A stretch of 39,349 bases of DNA from Lingula anatina (Eukaryota; Brachiopoda; Lingulata; Lingulida; Lingulidae), in assembly GCF_001039355.2 (NCBI RefSeq), contig NW_019775516.1:70743-110091 (forward strand), read 5' to 3'. The notes under the pieces are model-generated. The model did not search any database. It was not told the origin of the DNA and saw only the letters and a program-made list of their open reading frames with translations. Position numbers and translations under genes: made by a program. Below are positions 23,106-34,749 of this stretch, in pieces (the stretch's first letter is position 1; each line of letters opens with the position of its first letter).

Positions 23106-24885
23106 GACATGCCTCCACAAATTTTTCATTGAAACGAAAGTTAACAACCGCCATAGACCGGTGGGTTTCAGTTAGATAATGCCCTTTGTTTACAATCAAG
23201 TACATTTTTCTTTAACTTGTTTTCGGTTAGATAATGCCACTTGTTTACAGTCAGGTATTTTTGTGATAAGAAAAGGTACATTAAAGGGGTAATAACTATT
23301 CGTATGAGAACTATATTTCACAATAAAAACCTTGTGAACAACTCATAGAAATATAATATAGTCTGTACGTTGTACCACAAAAAGGCACTTATAGCTATTA
23401 TTCTGATATCAGAGCTTATCTTTAGACCATGTGACCTTCATAGATGGCTATATTCTCTGATAATCTCTCAAGAAATTATAACAAAAAAAAAACACTTAAA
23501 AAAAACAGGGACTAACTTTAAATGTAAAAATCGATTTATTAAACATTAGTCAGTATTGGAAAATTGTTGTTTACTCCAGGAAATTCATTTTTTGGCCAAA
23601 ACGAAGAGTTGATATCCCTTTACTTATATTTAAGAGAACCATTAACATAAAAAGTTTAGAGTTTAACTAGAAAAAGCTGACTCTCTTTGTTATATGAGAT
23701 TTATACATTTACATCTACTATATAAGTAAACAAAGTAAAATTAACCTTGAATGGCTAAGCGAAAAAGATGTTTATCACAAGCAAATTTTTATGGAAATAA
23801 CTTATGGGCCTGATCATAGACTGAACTACCTTCTAGAACCAAGAGAAACTGTCAAATATTCACAACATATATCTGAGATATTCTAAATACCAAAATTAAA
23901 ATTAAACATGTTCGGTCTTTTGCTTTATTTTTGAGCATGGCATCGTGCCTGACAAAACGTAATACCATTCATCACCAATGCCTGAGTGACTTTGGTGCCA
24001 TTTCTTAAAAGGCAGTTAAAAGTTTCCAAAGTATTGTTCAAGAATATTTTCGAGCATGATGCATTGCCTGACAAAACGTAATGCCGTTTAGCACCAATGT
24101 CTGCGTGACTTAGGTGACATTTCCTAAAAAGCAGTTAAAAGTTTCCATAGGATTGTTCAAGAATATTTTCAAGCATGATGCCTTGCCTGACAAAACGTAA
24201 TATCATTCGTCACTAATGCCTGAATGACCTAGGTGTCATTCCCTAAAAAAGCAGTTAAAAGTTCCCAAAGGGTTGTTCAAGAAGCAATCAAAGCGATCTC
24301 ATCCCCGATATGCTCGTGATCAGTTTGTTAAAGCCCAAGCAACTAATGGATAAGTGGCTTCTCAACAGCTTAATTATCAGCTAGTTATCGGCCTGTCAAA
24401 AGATAAACTAGCTGACAGACGTCATAACTGCTTAATTGTGAAATAATTAGTGACATATATAAAAAAATCATGATAACTGAGAAGAAAATGTCGGAAGTAT
24501 CGCAAAATCTGAATTGCGTTTACCAGATTTTGCGTGAGTTGTGCTTCTTTTGATAGGTTACCATGCAAAACAAGCTTCCTTGAAGTTTCAAAAACAGGAA
24601 TGTTTTTTATTGCAGTATATCTTTGCTGAAGAAGTTTTTATTGGAAAATTGCAATCAGTTTACCATCCTCGACATCTGCGAAAATGTATATGAAGTCAGA
24701 AGCATTTGAGAATACGATCAATTCTTATTGCGAAAGATTTTATTTTTGGTCTGACCATATTTCGGCAGAAATGCCTGATGTCACCTTCTTTAATTAGTAA
24801 ATCTAAAAAACCAAAGTCTACCATACATAATGAAAAACATTTATTTAAAGATTAGAAATCATTCCAGGAAAAGGACAAATGTAAC
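23106..24885. repeat. Duplicated segment, copy B (about 1.8 kb, interrupted by a MITE)
   Basis: Same order of landmarks as 20298-21642, but with three 119-bp monomers (23950-24310) and the MITE at 23281-23623 inserted. The frame that is open in copy A (21290-21526) is broken here by indels. The copies have diverged visibly, so the duplication is not an assembly echo. Confidence 0.85.
23281..23623. mobile_element. TTAA-flanked MITE, copy B
   Basis: Inverted copy of 12157-12506. The left end is TTAAAGGGGTAATAACTATT; the right end, read in reverse complement, is GTAAAGGGATATCAACTCTT. The interior matches in reverse (TTGGCC--AAAACGAAGAG, TCCTGGAGTAAA). It lies inside duplicated segment B and is absent from segment A, so it moved in after the duplication. 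One flank is mutated from TTAA to GTAA. Confidence 0.75.
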
Positions 24886-25448
24886 CATGGTAATTAGTTA
24901 GGAGTTGGCTCATTTACGTGACATTCAGAAGAGGGTCTTGGCCGCTACATCGATAATTCTGAAGAGGGCGATCGTGTTTTTATTTATAAAATGTTTTATT
25001 CTCTAATGATACAATATATGTTGTGGCTTTGAAAGTCACACTTTGTAATCAAAAGGTGAGACCCCTCCTTTGGTAAAAAAAAAAACTGTCCAAAGATACC
25101 GGTAGGTGACTTTGGTATATGGATGTCGCTGATCGAAGAGAGTTGTATTCTTATTAAAATGCCATTTTCCATCCACATCTTGAAGGGTTTCAAGTCCCAA
25201 TCAATAAGATGAGAGCCACCCTTGATTATCATTTTTCGACTTGTGAAAAACTTGAACAATATAGGGACCTGCAGATTATTCCATTACGGCAACTGTCACA
25301 ATAACAAGACCCAAGACGCCTTTTCTTTTTTTCCTACTTACAGGTCGAACAGTATTTTTTCTCAAGAGAACCAACGAAGAACTCAACACTACTGATGAGT
25401 AACAGATAGTGGTATTAACGTGAACTATGCCAAGAAGCGCGGGAGCAG
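24886..25448. other. Intergenic upstream of the TATA-driven gene
   Basis: No gene or clear repeat is recognised. A minus-strand frame of 87 codons at 24996-25259 shows no start context, splice sites or familiar motif, and it is not called. The last about 200 bases probably hold the upstream regulatory region of the next gene. Confidence 0.3.
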
Positions 25449-25456
25449 TATAAAAG
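25449..25456 (+). promoter_or_regulatory. TATA box of the somatomedin-B-like gene
   Basis: TATAAAAG lies 72 bases before the ATG at 25521, placing a start of transcription near 25480 and a 5' UTR of about 40 bases. It is flanked by more G and C than the region around it (GCGGGAGCAG before, GCAACACGCGCTC after). It is the clearest core promoter in the window. Confidence 0.75.
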
Positions 25457-25520
25457 GCAACACGCGCTCTGCTCTGCGTCACTTGTAAGTGCTACTGCTG
25501 CACTTATTTTCCTAAAAAAG

Positions 25521-28500
25521 ATGGAAATCATCCGCCTGACTTTATGTGGGCTGATGTTTCTTCACCCAGCGCTAGAAAAAGGTCAATCCACTGGATTCAC
25601 TCAAGATTCAACTAATCTGGGGATTTGGGCGCCTGAGAGATTGCGCAGGGAGTCACCATTTGCTTCGGAAACAACACCAGAAGTAACAGACAAAAATTCG
25701 CCAACTACCAAAGACGTGATGCAAGAGGGAACCACACAAGAGCCGCCCTCTACTGAGGGTAGAATGTACGTGGACTTCACACAGGAGTCGCCAACTACTG
25801 AGGGGGCAATGCACGTGGACGTCACACCAGAGATGGTAACTACTGAGGGGGGAATGAACGTGGACGTGACACCAGAATCGCCCACTACTGAGGGTAGAAT
25901 GCACGTGGAATTCACACAGGAGTCGCCAACTACTGAGGAGGAAATGCACGTGAGCGTCACACCAGAATCGCCCACTACTGAGGAGGGAATTAACGTGGAA
26001 GCCACACTAGGGGCGCCCAGTACTGAGGAGGTAATGCACGTGGAAGCCACCCAGGAGTCGCCAACTCCTGAGGAGGGAATGAACGTGGAAGCCACAATAG
26101 TGTCGACCACTACTGAGGGTGGAATGAATGTGGAAGCCACACTAGAGTCGCCCACTTCTGAGGGTGGAATGCACGTGGAAGCCACACTAGAGTCGCCCAC
26201 TACTGAGGGTGCAATGAATGTGGAAGCCACACTTGAGTCACCCACTACCGAGGGTGGAATGCACTTGGAAGCCACACTAGAGTCGCCCACTACTGAGGGG
26301 GGAATGAACGTGGAAGCCACAAAAGAGTCGCCCACTACTGAGGGGGGAATGAACGTGGAAGCCACAATAGAGTCGCCCACTACTGAGGGGGGAGTGCACG
26401 TGGAAGTCACGCAGGAGTCATCCAGTCAACAGGATATATTGCAGGAAAAACCGGACAGGAGCAGTGAAACCTCATCTTTCCCAGACATGACTCTGACGCC
26501 GTATAGATGGCTCTGTGCGAGGGAAGGTAAATTCAGCATCAAGGTGCACTGCAACTGCGATCCTGTGTGTCTCCTGTACGGTGACTGCTGTTATGGGGTG
26601 ACAGAAAATGCTACTGTCTGCGCTGCTTCTGTCGGACTAAGAGGGAAACACGACACAATGCAATCTGCAACTGTTCCTGGAACCAACGCGACAGAAACTC
26701 AAAGTGACAGCATCACATCGACTGCATTCCCTAACAAAACATTTTCTTTGATAAGAGAGAAAAAACAAGTCGACCCTGTGTCTATTTCTCTGGCACATAT
26801 AAGCTCCTGTAGAAGAAGTCCAACATTACATCGACAAAACCGACAAAAGATATTACCCTATGTGGATAGTTCTGGACTAAGTTTTTGGATGGTGGACCAG
26901 TGTCCGACGTCTTGGCTGGAAGAGGAAAGTCGTATCAAGTGCAGTGATACCTCAAATACTAGCTTCACAGAAGACGCGCTCTTGTACCAGCCAGTCACCG
27001 ACCTAGACACAATGATTACCTTCAGAAACAAGCACTGTGCAGCTTGTAATGGTATTAAGAATGGCGTGGAACCGTGGAGACTCGTCATCTATTCCACTAA
27101 GGCACTTCTTGCTGACATTGCAAATTGCAGCTCCTCGATTTGTGTTTTAAGGAAAATGAAAGATCGCAGAAGTAATGGTGTTTTCGTCCCAAAGCCGGAA
27201 TGGAATTTAAGAACATGCTTCAGGGAAGATGAGGGCGATAGCTTCGGTCCTTGCAAGTTCAGTTTTGTCAATGGAAGCGTGCTTCGTTTATCTCGTCCAC
27301 TCCCCCTGCACTCAGCTTTACGAGATGCCTGTATGGCGTACAACAACCCTGTTGTCGTGAGCAGTTTTGATGACAGTTACAAGAACTTCCACTGTATGGT
27401 GTGTTATCTGGGAGACTTTCTACCCTGTGAAGGTGAGTGATCCGTTTTACTATTAGAAACTTCATGTGCAAAATTTTTCAGAACATGCATTAATAATGGC
27501 ATTTATATATACTGCCGTTATTGTACAGTTTACTGGTCTCCACCGTCATCTTACGATTTTAGAACCTTCTGAATAAAAAAAGGTTTAGTTTTCTTAGGAT
27601 GACATTTTTGTTTTCTTGAGTTGTCGATTTGATATGTTTCCAAAGTAAATGGCACAGTTCGATTCCGTCTCAGTATCACAAAGAAACTGGATGAATGTTA
27701 ATTTATATTGCCAAGGTTAATTTAATTAATGGTGTGCAGTATCTTTTGATTAAATTTATGTGTGTAACATTACTACAGATAGATGGAATTTTAATTCAAT
27801 TAAGTTTTCATTTAAAATCCGGAAAAGAGAACAATTGATAGAAAATAGACGAAAAAACTGACATTGATTTACTGAGGGAATTGCGTTTTTTATATATATA
27901 CTATTATGAAAGTCATTGGCTGTCCACCATACGGTATATTAGTTTTTGCATCTTGGGATTGAGCGTCACTGCAATGCATTTCACTTATGTACATGTATAG
28001 CATAAAATTAAAGTCAGTTATAACATAGGGAATTCTAAAGTGGTATCAAATCTTTAGGTCATCAAAAGTGGCATATTCTTTTTTTTTAATTTTTATTACT
28101 GTAGTCATTTGTCTGTAATCTATAAAACCTGACTTTGCACCTAGATAGGTAACACGGTCGCAAAGAAAAAAGACCAGTTGAAAAACACGTAGCTGTTCTT
28201 GTTTTCAAAGCTTACGTGTTCTCTAATTAATTCACAAAATTTTAATGTTATATTCAGATCAGAATTTCACACCGTCACCAGTAAGATTCTTCGGTCTCTC
28301 TCTCCGCGCCCTGTTGTACCTGGGAGACCAAGACGGGAAACAGAGTGATGACGTCATGACTAGGGTGAGAAAAAGAACTGCAGTAATCATAATCATTCTA
28401 AGAATTATATGAAAATTACACCTAGATAAAATTGGATATTTTTACTTGGTTAATTTTTGTCATTTAACGTTTGTCATTTGTCATTCTGATGTAATTATTC

Positions 28501-29173
28501 TGCATTGTCATCATTTTACCCGGCTTTGTGGATGTCAACTGCCGCCCCAAATCGTAAAAAGAAGCATGTAGAACTAAACTTATGCCTTTTCCAGCCTGTA
28601 GATCAGCAGCTAGTGTGCCCCCCTGGTTTTGTTCCGGATGCCCAGGACTGCCGCGCCCTTTTTTACAATCTCACTGTCGTACGGTCGATCGTTTCCTTAC
28701 AATTTGAACCATGTGGCTGGGTTCCAACACCCAGAGAAGGCTGTAGTGGTATCAGAACTGATCGTCATTTGGTAACCGTGCTGATGGCTGCGCAGGCACT
28801 TTTTTATACCTGCAGTCAGAAATACGGCGCTGACAACACATCCATCATCTTTGTCGTTAAAGCAATAGTCACTCTTCAAGTGAGACTGGCCGACTACGAG
28901 GAAGGACGCGACCTTTTCCTCCAAGTACAAGCAAAGATGGAAAATGCCCTGCAATACGTTCAGTTGAAGATAGCCGGAAGGCCAGTGGGCATACGCTTAG
29001 GATCGTTCTCCGCCTGTACGAAGTACCCCACGAACCAGAGCTCGATGACGCCATTTAATGGAGCGTCCACGATGTCAACACCGAAGCAGAACCAAGCTAA
29101 CAGTCATGTCGGTAATGTTAGAATTTTGGTGTTAATTGTGATGGTGGCAGCGGAGTGGGATTTTTATATGTAG
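25521..29173 (+). CDS. Secreted protein with 15-residue repeats and a somatomedin-B-like module
   Basis: Exons 25521-27432, 28258-28364 and 28595-29173 join in frame to 865 aa. Residues 1 to about 23 look like a signal peptide (LTLCGLMFLHPAL). A Thr/Glu/Pro-rich stretch follows with fifteen 15-residue repeats (81-305). Residues 332-367 form a cysteine cluster, C-x11-C-x-C-x3-C-x5-CC-x9-C, containing CNCDPVCLLYGDCC, the core of a somatomedin-B-like domain; the first of the usual eight cysteines is missing. The rest is a Cys-rich ectodomain (FWMVDQCPTSW, FRNKHCAACNG, CPPGFVPDAQDCR) like those before seven-helix segments in some invertebrate class-B-type receptors, but no seven-helix region follows. 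The end is mildly hydrophobic (VRILVLIVMVAAEW), possibly a weak anchor. Several N-glycosylation sites are present. Function unknown; an extracellular or surface-coat role is likely. Confidence 0.85.
25761..26435 (+). repeat. 45-bp coding repeat, 15 units
   Basis: Fifteen units of exactly 45 bp encode variants of GMNVEATLESPTTEG. Units in the 3' two thirds are nearly identical, while the first five and the last are diverged (VDFTQESPTTEG, VEVTQESSSQQD). The composition (Thr, Ser, Glu, Pro) suits an O-glycosylated extended stalk. The unit has no stop on the opposite strand, which creates a spurious 269-codon antisense frame. Confidence 0.95.
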
Positions 29174-30494
29174 CTGGGAAAGAGCGTGAAAGGAAAAAAA
29201 ATGGGGTTGGGTACTACTGTGGTTGATCAATCCACACATGGATATCTTTTAAGATAAAGGTTTTTAATTGTTGTGAAGTGATTTTAGGTTTTTTTATTAT
29301 TGTTGAGTTTTTATATTGAAGCAGTTACAGTTTTACTATTCATCAAAATTAATCTCAAATAGTTGTGTGGACGCTATAATCTCCGCCAACAAGATTTTAT
29401 TTTTTCCTTTGTTGGTTTATTAGTTAACATCCTGACACAAAAAGTTGTAAACAAATTTTGATAGATATTTTTTAGTACAAGTCAAAATGGGCCAACTTAG
29501 AATCGATTAGAGGGCTATTTAATTTGGATTACTAATGTGCTTCATTCTGTATTCGGTTACAAGAATACTAGTGCTTCATACTGCTAATAAAAGCCAGATA
29601 AGTAATGGCAAATCAGTACAGAAATTCTCGGTTGACATTACAGGAAAGTGTATAGAATTAACCAGAGGCATATCTGTGAATATCTGTTGAAAAATCAATC
29701 TGTGGTCGTGGAAGAGGATAGCAGATGACCTTTGGTTCACTTCTTGATTCACTGTTTAAACAGTCACAGGTCTTGTGATGCATGTCTGGTATTATAAAAC
29801 ATGTAGTAAATTGATCTTTCAGAAAACATTACTTGTACATGTAGCAAACACTTTCTTAATCGTGATATCGTAATCAATATGATAAATAAAAATTTGACGT
29901 TGTATTTGTGCAAAGGTCTACGATTTGCAAAAGGCTAGGAAATTATTTGATGTTCACGAATGCATGTTATTTTCTCTGAAACTGACAAATTTTACGGATT
30001 ATACGATTTAAATTTAAATGGCATTGTCCTAGAAAATCGTGGTGGTTGGATCTTAGTTACAATAATAGCTGTGGTATCATCATCATCATCAAAGGTTCTC
30101 TTCTCTTCAGAGACTGTTATTATTGAGCATCGGTATATGATTAATCGACTACTTGACGTTTGGTGTCAGGTAAAGTTCAAGTTGCCAGTAGGCTATGTAG
30201 ATTACATAACTGTCACTAAATTCAAGATAAATTATAATAAGAGTTAAACATTATATTATTACACGCAATGCTTTAAATGATTTATTGTTTGTCAGTGTTA
30301 AAGCATATATTACATTTATGCCACGGGCGCCGTACGATTAAATCGTTAACGATTTTCAGTGCGTTTTTTTTTTTTTTTTTTTTTTAATATGTTTATGTTT
30401 ATATTACTTACGGCCGTCAGTGCCATTTCTCGGATATGATTTTGAAGTAAAGAAGAAGAAAACTTTATTGTTAAAAGTGGGAGCACGGGACCCT
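29174..30494. other. 3' flank of the secreted-protein gene and intergenic DNA
   Basis: Candidate polyadenylation signals AATAAA occur at 29586-29591 and near 29885. A plus-strand frame of 95 codons at 29960-30247 has no recognisable motif and is not called. A T-run lies at 30366-30385. Confidence 0.4.
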
Positions 30495-31405
30495 TTCAGT
30501 GCCAGTGCAGTTGCCGCACGCCTTTCGTGCGGTTTTCTTGAAGATCGATTCGTTGTTGGCGCAGTAGCTCTGTTCGGAAAATACGCTTAGAACTAAACAT
30601 GCTATTCCATTTTGGCGAGTGTAAAATATTTGGGTGTCTCGAGGTTATTACTTATGGGTCCGCAAACTCGTATTCTTTTCCATTATGTCATGATTTGAAC
30701 GCTTAGACTGGGACTTTTTTCCCAACAATGTGGTGGGTTGGCCAGCTTACTCTCTTGTGACCTTGATCGTTACTGTCATAGAAAGCAAGGAAAGCGCTAG
30801 TGAGTACTGCTCAGAGACTAAGTTAGTCCCATCAAAAACAAAGGTCAAGGTCAAATTGGCCTTACTACGGCAACACAGGGCTTCCTATTGGTTAGAATGT
30901 ATAAAATGTTTCAAAAGGTAAAAAAATTATGCTTTTTTTACTGACGACTTACGAAAAATTGGTATATTTAGTGTGGTAAGCGGTCTTCAATATTTATTAA
31001 TTTAGACAATTATTGGCAAAATCTATAAGCAGAAATTACGCTCGCAATTATGGAACTGTTGTGAAACGACACACAACTGCAAATGTATGCAAGTGAATAA
31101 CACTGGGTTTTACATATCTTTACTATTGTAAAGCCTTCTAAAATGACCAAAGGTGGTAGGGAAACAGGTTCATCAACAGGTTCAACCATTATGACTATCA
31201 CTGCAAGTCCACAGAACATTGCTCATACGGGAACTGCGAAGTGCCATCTACGATAACATTAGGCCAACGGACTTGTTATTTTTACAATTTTTTTGTCGAA
31301 AGTTTTAGCTTGACAAAATCAGAGAGCCCACGGTGGCCGTGAATCCGCACGATTTCGCACGGCCAGCAACTGACTCCGCCCAGACGCCGCATGAAAAGGG
31401 ACCGG
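30495..31405 (+). repeat. Dispersed repeat family C, copy 2
   Basis: Same family as 21877-22282, with extra sequence between the two conserved blocks (about 30495-30560 and 31085-31405). The position of the ATG in copy 1 reads GTAAAGCC here, so the frame is not conserved. The 3' block keeps GGTGGCCGTGAATCCGCACG and CTCCGCCCAGACGCCGCA. Confidence 0.65.
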
Positions 31406-32389
31406 ATTTACAAGAAGTACGGGGGGGGGGGGTATATGTAATGTACGGACACCACATGGCTAATGTAATCTAGGCTTAAAATTAGTAATTCAGGCAATTT
31501 CACATGTCATGTTATATTCTTATTATATTCTATATTTTATATCCTAGAATTCGGAAACTTGATTTTAAATGTTGTGAATGAATCATTTTGTAAATCTGTC
31601 ATATTGTAATGCAAGAAAAATACGATTACCATTTTTTAAAAATCGCAAAGGCAGAAAAAATAAAATTAAAATTTAATTAAGTAGAATTTTGAAAGTTATT
31701 AAGTGCAGCTATATAAATAATTTTGTTAGGATGTGAATTAAAATCCTGTTGTACAAAAATTGTATTCTGGAAATGATTGTCTCAAACATTGGGTTAGTTT
31801 TTTATTTATAATACTTACACTCTGGACGCTTATAATTTTGAATTTATGGTCAATTAAAAAAAAAGGTTATTCATCTCATGTTGGGTTTGGCAACAATAAA
31901 AAATAATAATCGGTTTTAACTGGCCTTCAACCAATTAACCTTATATTGCGTTCGTCATTTTATTTCATTAATTAAAGTACTGAGAGGAGTGGAAAAATAC
32001 ATTTTAGAGGGCAATTTAGTCTGATAAAGCAAGCAACGGTCGCAAGGAAATTAGTGTTGAAATTGACAGAATAGAATGAAAGATCTTTAAATGCTAAAAA
32101 TAATTTTTTTCAAGTCCAATTGTTCAAGAACTTTAAATATAAAATTGCCTATCATCAGTTTATTTCAACCCTGTTCCCAGTTACTTAGTAGCTGCCTCTG
32201 GGCCGGTTCACTATATTCTACCATTTTTTTCACGGAAAGAGTCGTCAAAAGCGTCTGGAAGTCAAGTGAAAGTCGACAAATACCGAAACTTGGCATTTCA
32301 GCATTACACATACGCTGTCACCTTTTGATATGATAGTCTTTAGTATTTTTATTAAAATTTTATTCTCATGTAGTTGCTGACCGGGATTA
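31406..32389. other. AT-rich intergenic DNA
   Basis: Starts with a G run at 31421-31430. No gene, repeat or motif could be supported in the rest. Confidence 0.4.
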
Positions 32390-32520
32390 GCCCGGGCTCG
32401 GTAACTCAGTTGGTAAGAGCAGTCGCACGGTTTGCCAGAGTCCCGGGTTCGAGTGTTTCCTCCCCCCAAATAGCTACACTTATATGTGTCAGTATTATTC
32501 GGAAATAAAGTCCCGAGCGT
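32390..32520 (+). mobile_element. tRNA-derived SINE-like sequence
   Basis: The head resembles a tRNA: GCCCGGG stem, an A-box-like GGTAACTCAGTTGGTAAGAG (about 32400-32419) and a B-box-like GGTTCGAGTG (32446-32455). No second half of the acceptor stem or a proper anticodon arm can be folded, so it is not a functional tRNA gene. The unrelated tail ends near AAATAAAG at about 32501-32508. Confidence 0.7.
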
Positions 32521-32919
32521 ATTTAACATAATCACCACTTCCTATATCTGAGAGAAGTACCGGTAAACTGCAGGCTGTGCTTTTTATCACAGAAACAGAT
32601 GCAAAATGTTCAAATTACGTATATTGGCAAATGATTCCCTGTTCATACTTGTCTGTAAAAGAACAAATCTAAAGGAATCTGTTAAGCTGAACCTGTCGCA
32701 GTAGGGGCGATCATTTTCTTTTTCCGTCTCAAGAGGGCGCTATAGTACGGCCTGGTGTGTCCAATATGGCAAAACTGCTAAGATGAAGGCTTATAAGCAT
32801 GGAGCGGACCATAAAAGGTGTATAGTAAATCCAATGTTTTTGACTGAGAAATTTCAAATTAAAGTGTTGTCATTAGTATTATCTTGATATAATGTTGTTT
32901 TAAAGAAACAAAATACTTT

Positions 32920-33240
32920 AAAATGATAATCCAACATTGAATGAAAAAATTATTGCATAAAAAATGAAACAACATTGAATGAAAAAAAGGATATTGCATG
33001 AAATTTGAAACAACATTGAATAAAAGAAATATTGCATAAAAAATGAAAGAACATTGAATTTAAAGAATAATTTATTGCATGAAAATAATGAAATAACATT
33101 GAATGAAAAAAAAAAACAATTGCATGAGAAAACCGAAGCAACATTGAATGAAAAAAATGTGCATTAAAAAATGAAACAACATTGGATGAAAAAAAAAAGA
33201 ATATTGCATAAAATTTTGAAACATTGAACAACAAAACTTT
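32920..33240. repeat. Degenerate 35-45-bp minisatellite
   Basis: About eight units of the type AACATTGAATGAAAAAA followed by ATTGCATGAAA. Lengths vary through A-runs. The long minus-strand frame here (32950-33444) is low-complexity Phe/Ser and not a gene. Confidence 0.88.
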
Positions 33241-34219
33241 TAATTGAATTAAAAGTATATTAATTGAATATTGCAACACATCACATGCCATACCTATCCT
33301 ATATACATCAAACTTAATTTCGAGTGTAGATAATTTAAAAATCCCAGATGAGACAAAACCGATACTCTTTATTGATGTACCGGATTTTAAGTTAACGACA
33401 TGTGTTGTGAAACGCCGAGAGAGGGACTCGGGGTGGAATGACATAGGAAGACTACTTTAGGTTTCTACGGTTTATTCACATAATAAGACCTAAAATAACA
33501 AAGAATAATATATTTCCAACGTACGCACAGCTAATTGTTGACAAAATCTACTAATATCTTTCCAATACACGTCATTAAAAATGATATAACATATTTGCAC
33601 AGTAATGTAAGAATGTTACGTAACTGAGATGTAATGTGACGAACACTATTTGTTTCTTGATATCCATACATAGAAAATGAGTGATATATATGATATCATA
33701 GGTCACATTCAACGATCTTCTCACTTTAATGTACGATCTCAACTACCGCATTGACTCACCCCCAGCGGAGGCAATGCACCGGTTACTTCTTACACATTGG
33801 CTATACAAGTCCTAAATGCAACATAAGCAAGTCTTAGCATCACTTACAAAGTATTCTAACACATACGTGACATATAGAGGCTAGTCGTAAATCTCACAGC
33901 TTACGTTAAATGAAATCTAAACAATGAAATAAAAACTACAGCTAGTATGATAAATCAGTGCACTAAGATACGGCGAGCACGCCGCACGCGACACGGCAAT
34001 GCAAACCTAACCACAACCGCACTCGCGTCTACTAGTGACCCATTACAAACATGACCTGAGAAGTATAACTTAATAGCCTGAGCGCCTTTGTTCTAGCAAA
34101 AGCAAAGTTATCCATTGAAATATTGAACAAAACGCTTAAAAATCATTCCCATTAGAACATTGTAAAAGACAACGCACATACTATTACTTTACTAACGAAA
34201 GTAGAAAACGCAAAGTTAC
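33241..34219. other. Intergenic DNA, no supported gene
   Basis: No coding region. On the minus strand, 33400-33500 reads like a transcript end (TGAATAAACCG) and the base composition is more even than nearby. It might belong to a retroelement whose other parts I cannot identify. Confidence 0.3.
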
Positions 34220-34749
34220 GACTTACCTGGAGTGATAACATCATGAAAGTTTTGAAAAAAATTAGGCAACTGACGTGAAGCGCATTTCTCATAAAATCTG
34301 CCAAGTCGCTAACTATGCTATACCACTCAAGTCTCTTTTAACTTATTCTAAACAATATCTAAGTAACTAAACGTAATTTATAAATGACAATGTACATTTT
34401 ACATTTGCGCCTTTCACTAAAACGGAGCGGAATCATTGCGTAACATATCCATTTCACTAAAAGTAAGTAAAAGCAACATTCTTATACACCTGTAAATAGC
34501 AAATCTATAATTATAACTGTCGGCAAATACATCTTGTGTATGACTTACTTGTTATCTAGCGTTAACTTGGTTCTCTCTAAAATCTGGAGACTCAAAATAC
34601 GCCGATGTAACAGGAATGGAAGCTAGGAACCGTAGTCCGTTCCCCATTTCATTGTACATGTGGCACTTTTCCCATATATACTGAACAGTATTGAACAGTA
34701 GACTTACCTGGAGTGATAACATCATGAAAGTTTTGAAAAAAATTAGGCA
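34220..34749. repeat. 49-bp direct repeat, 481 bp apart
   Basis: The 49-bp sequence containing TTACCTGGAGTGATAACATC occurs at 34220-34268 and 34701-34749, identical over nearly its whole length. In reverse complement each copy reads ATGATGTTATCACTCCAG followed by GTAAGT, like a short first coding exon with donor. Whether it is a duplicated exon or a transposon part cannot be decided by eye. Confidence 0.75.

Noticed and set aside
25601-26410. Antisense frame of 269 codons opposite the 15-residue repeats
   Set aside because: It exists only because the 45-bp unit lacks a stop on that strand; the protein is a pure echo of the repeat.
32390-32462. Functional tRNA gene
   Set aside because: A-box and B-box-like words are present but the acceptor stem does not close and the anticodon arm cannot be drawn; a SINE head fits better.
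32950-33444. 164-codon minus-strand frame
   Set aside because: Most of it is a Phe/Ser translation of the AT-rich minisatellite; no motif, no splice sites.
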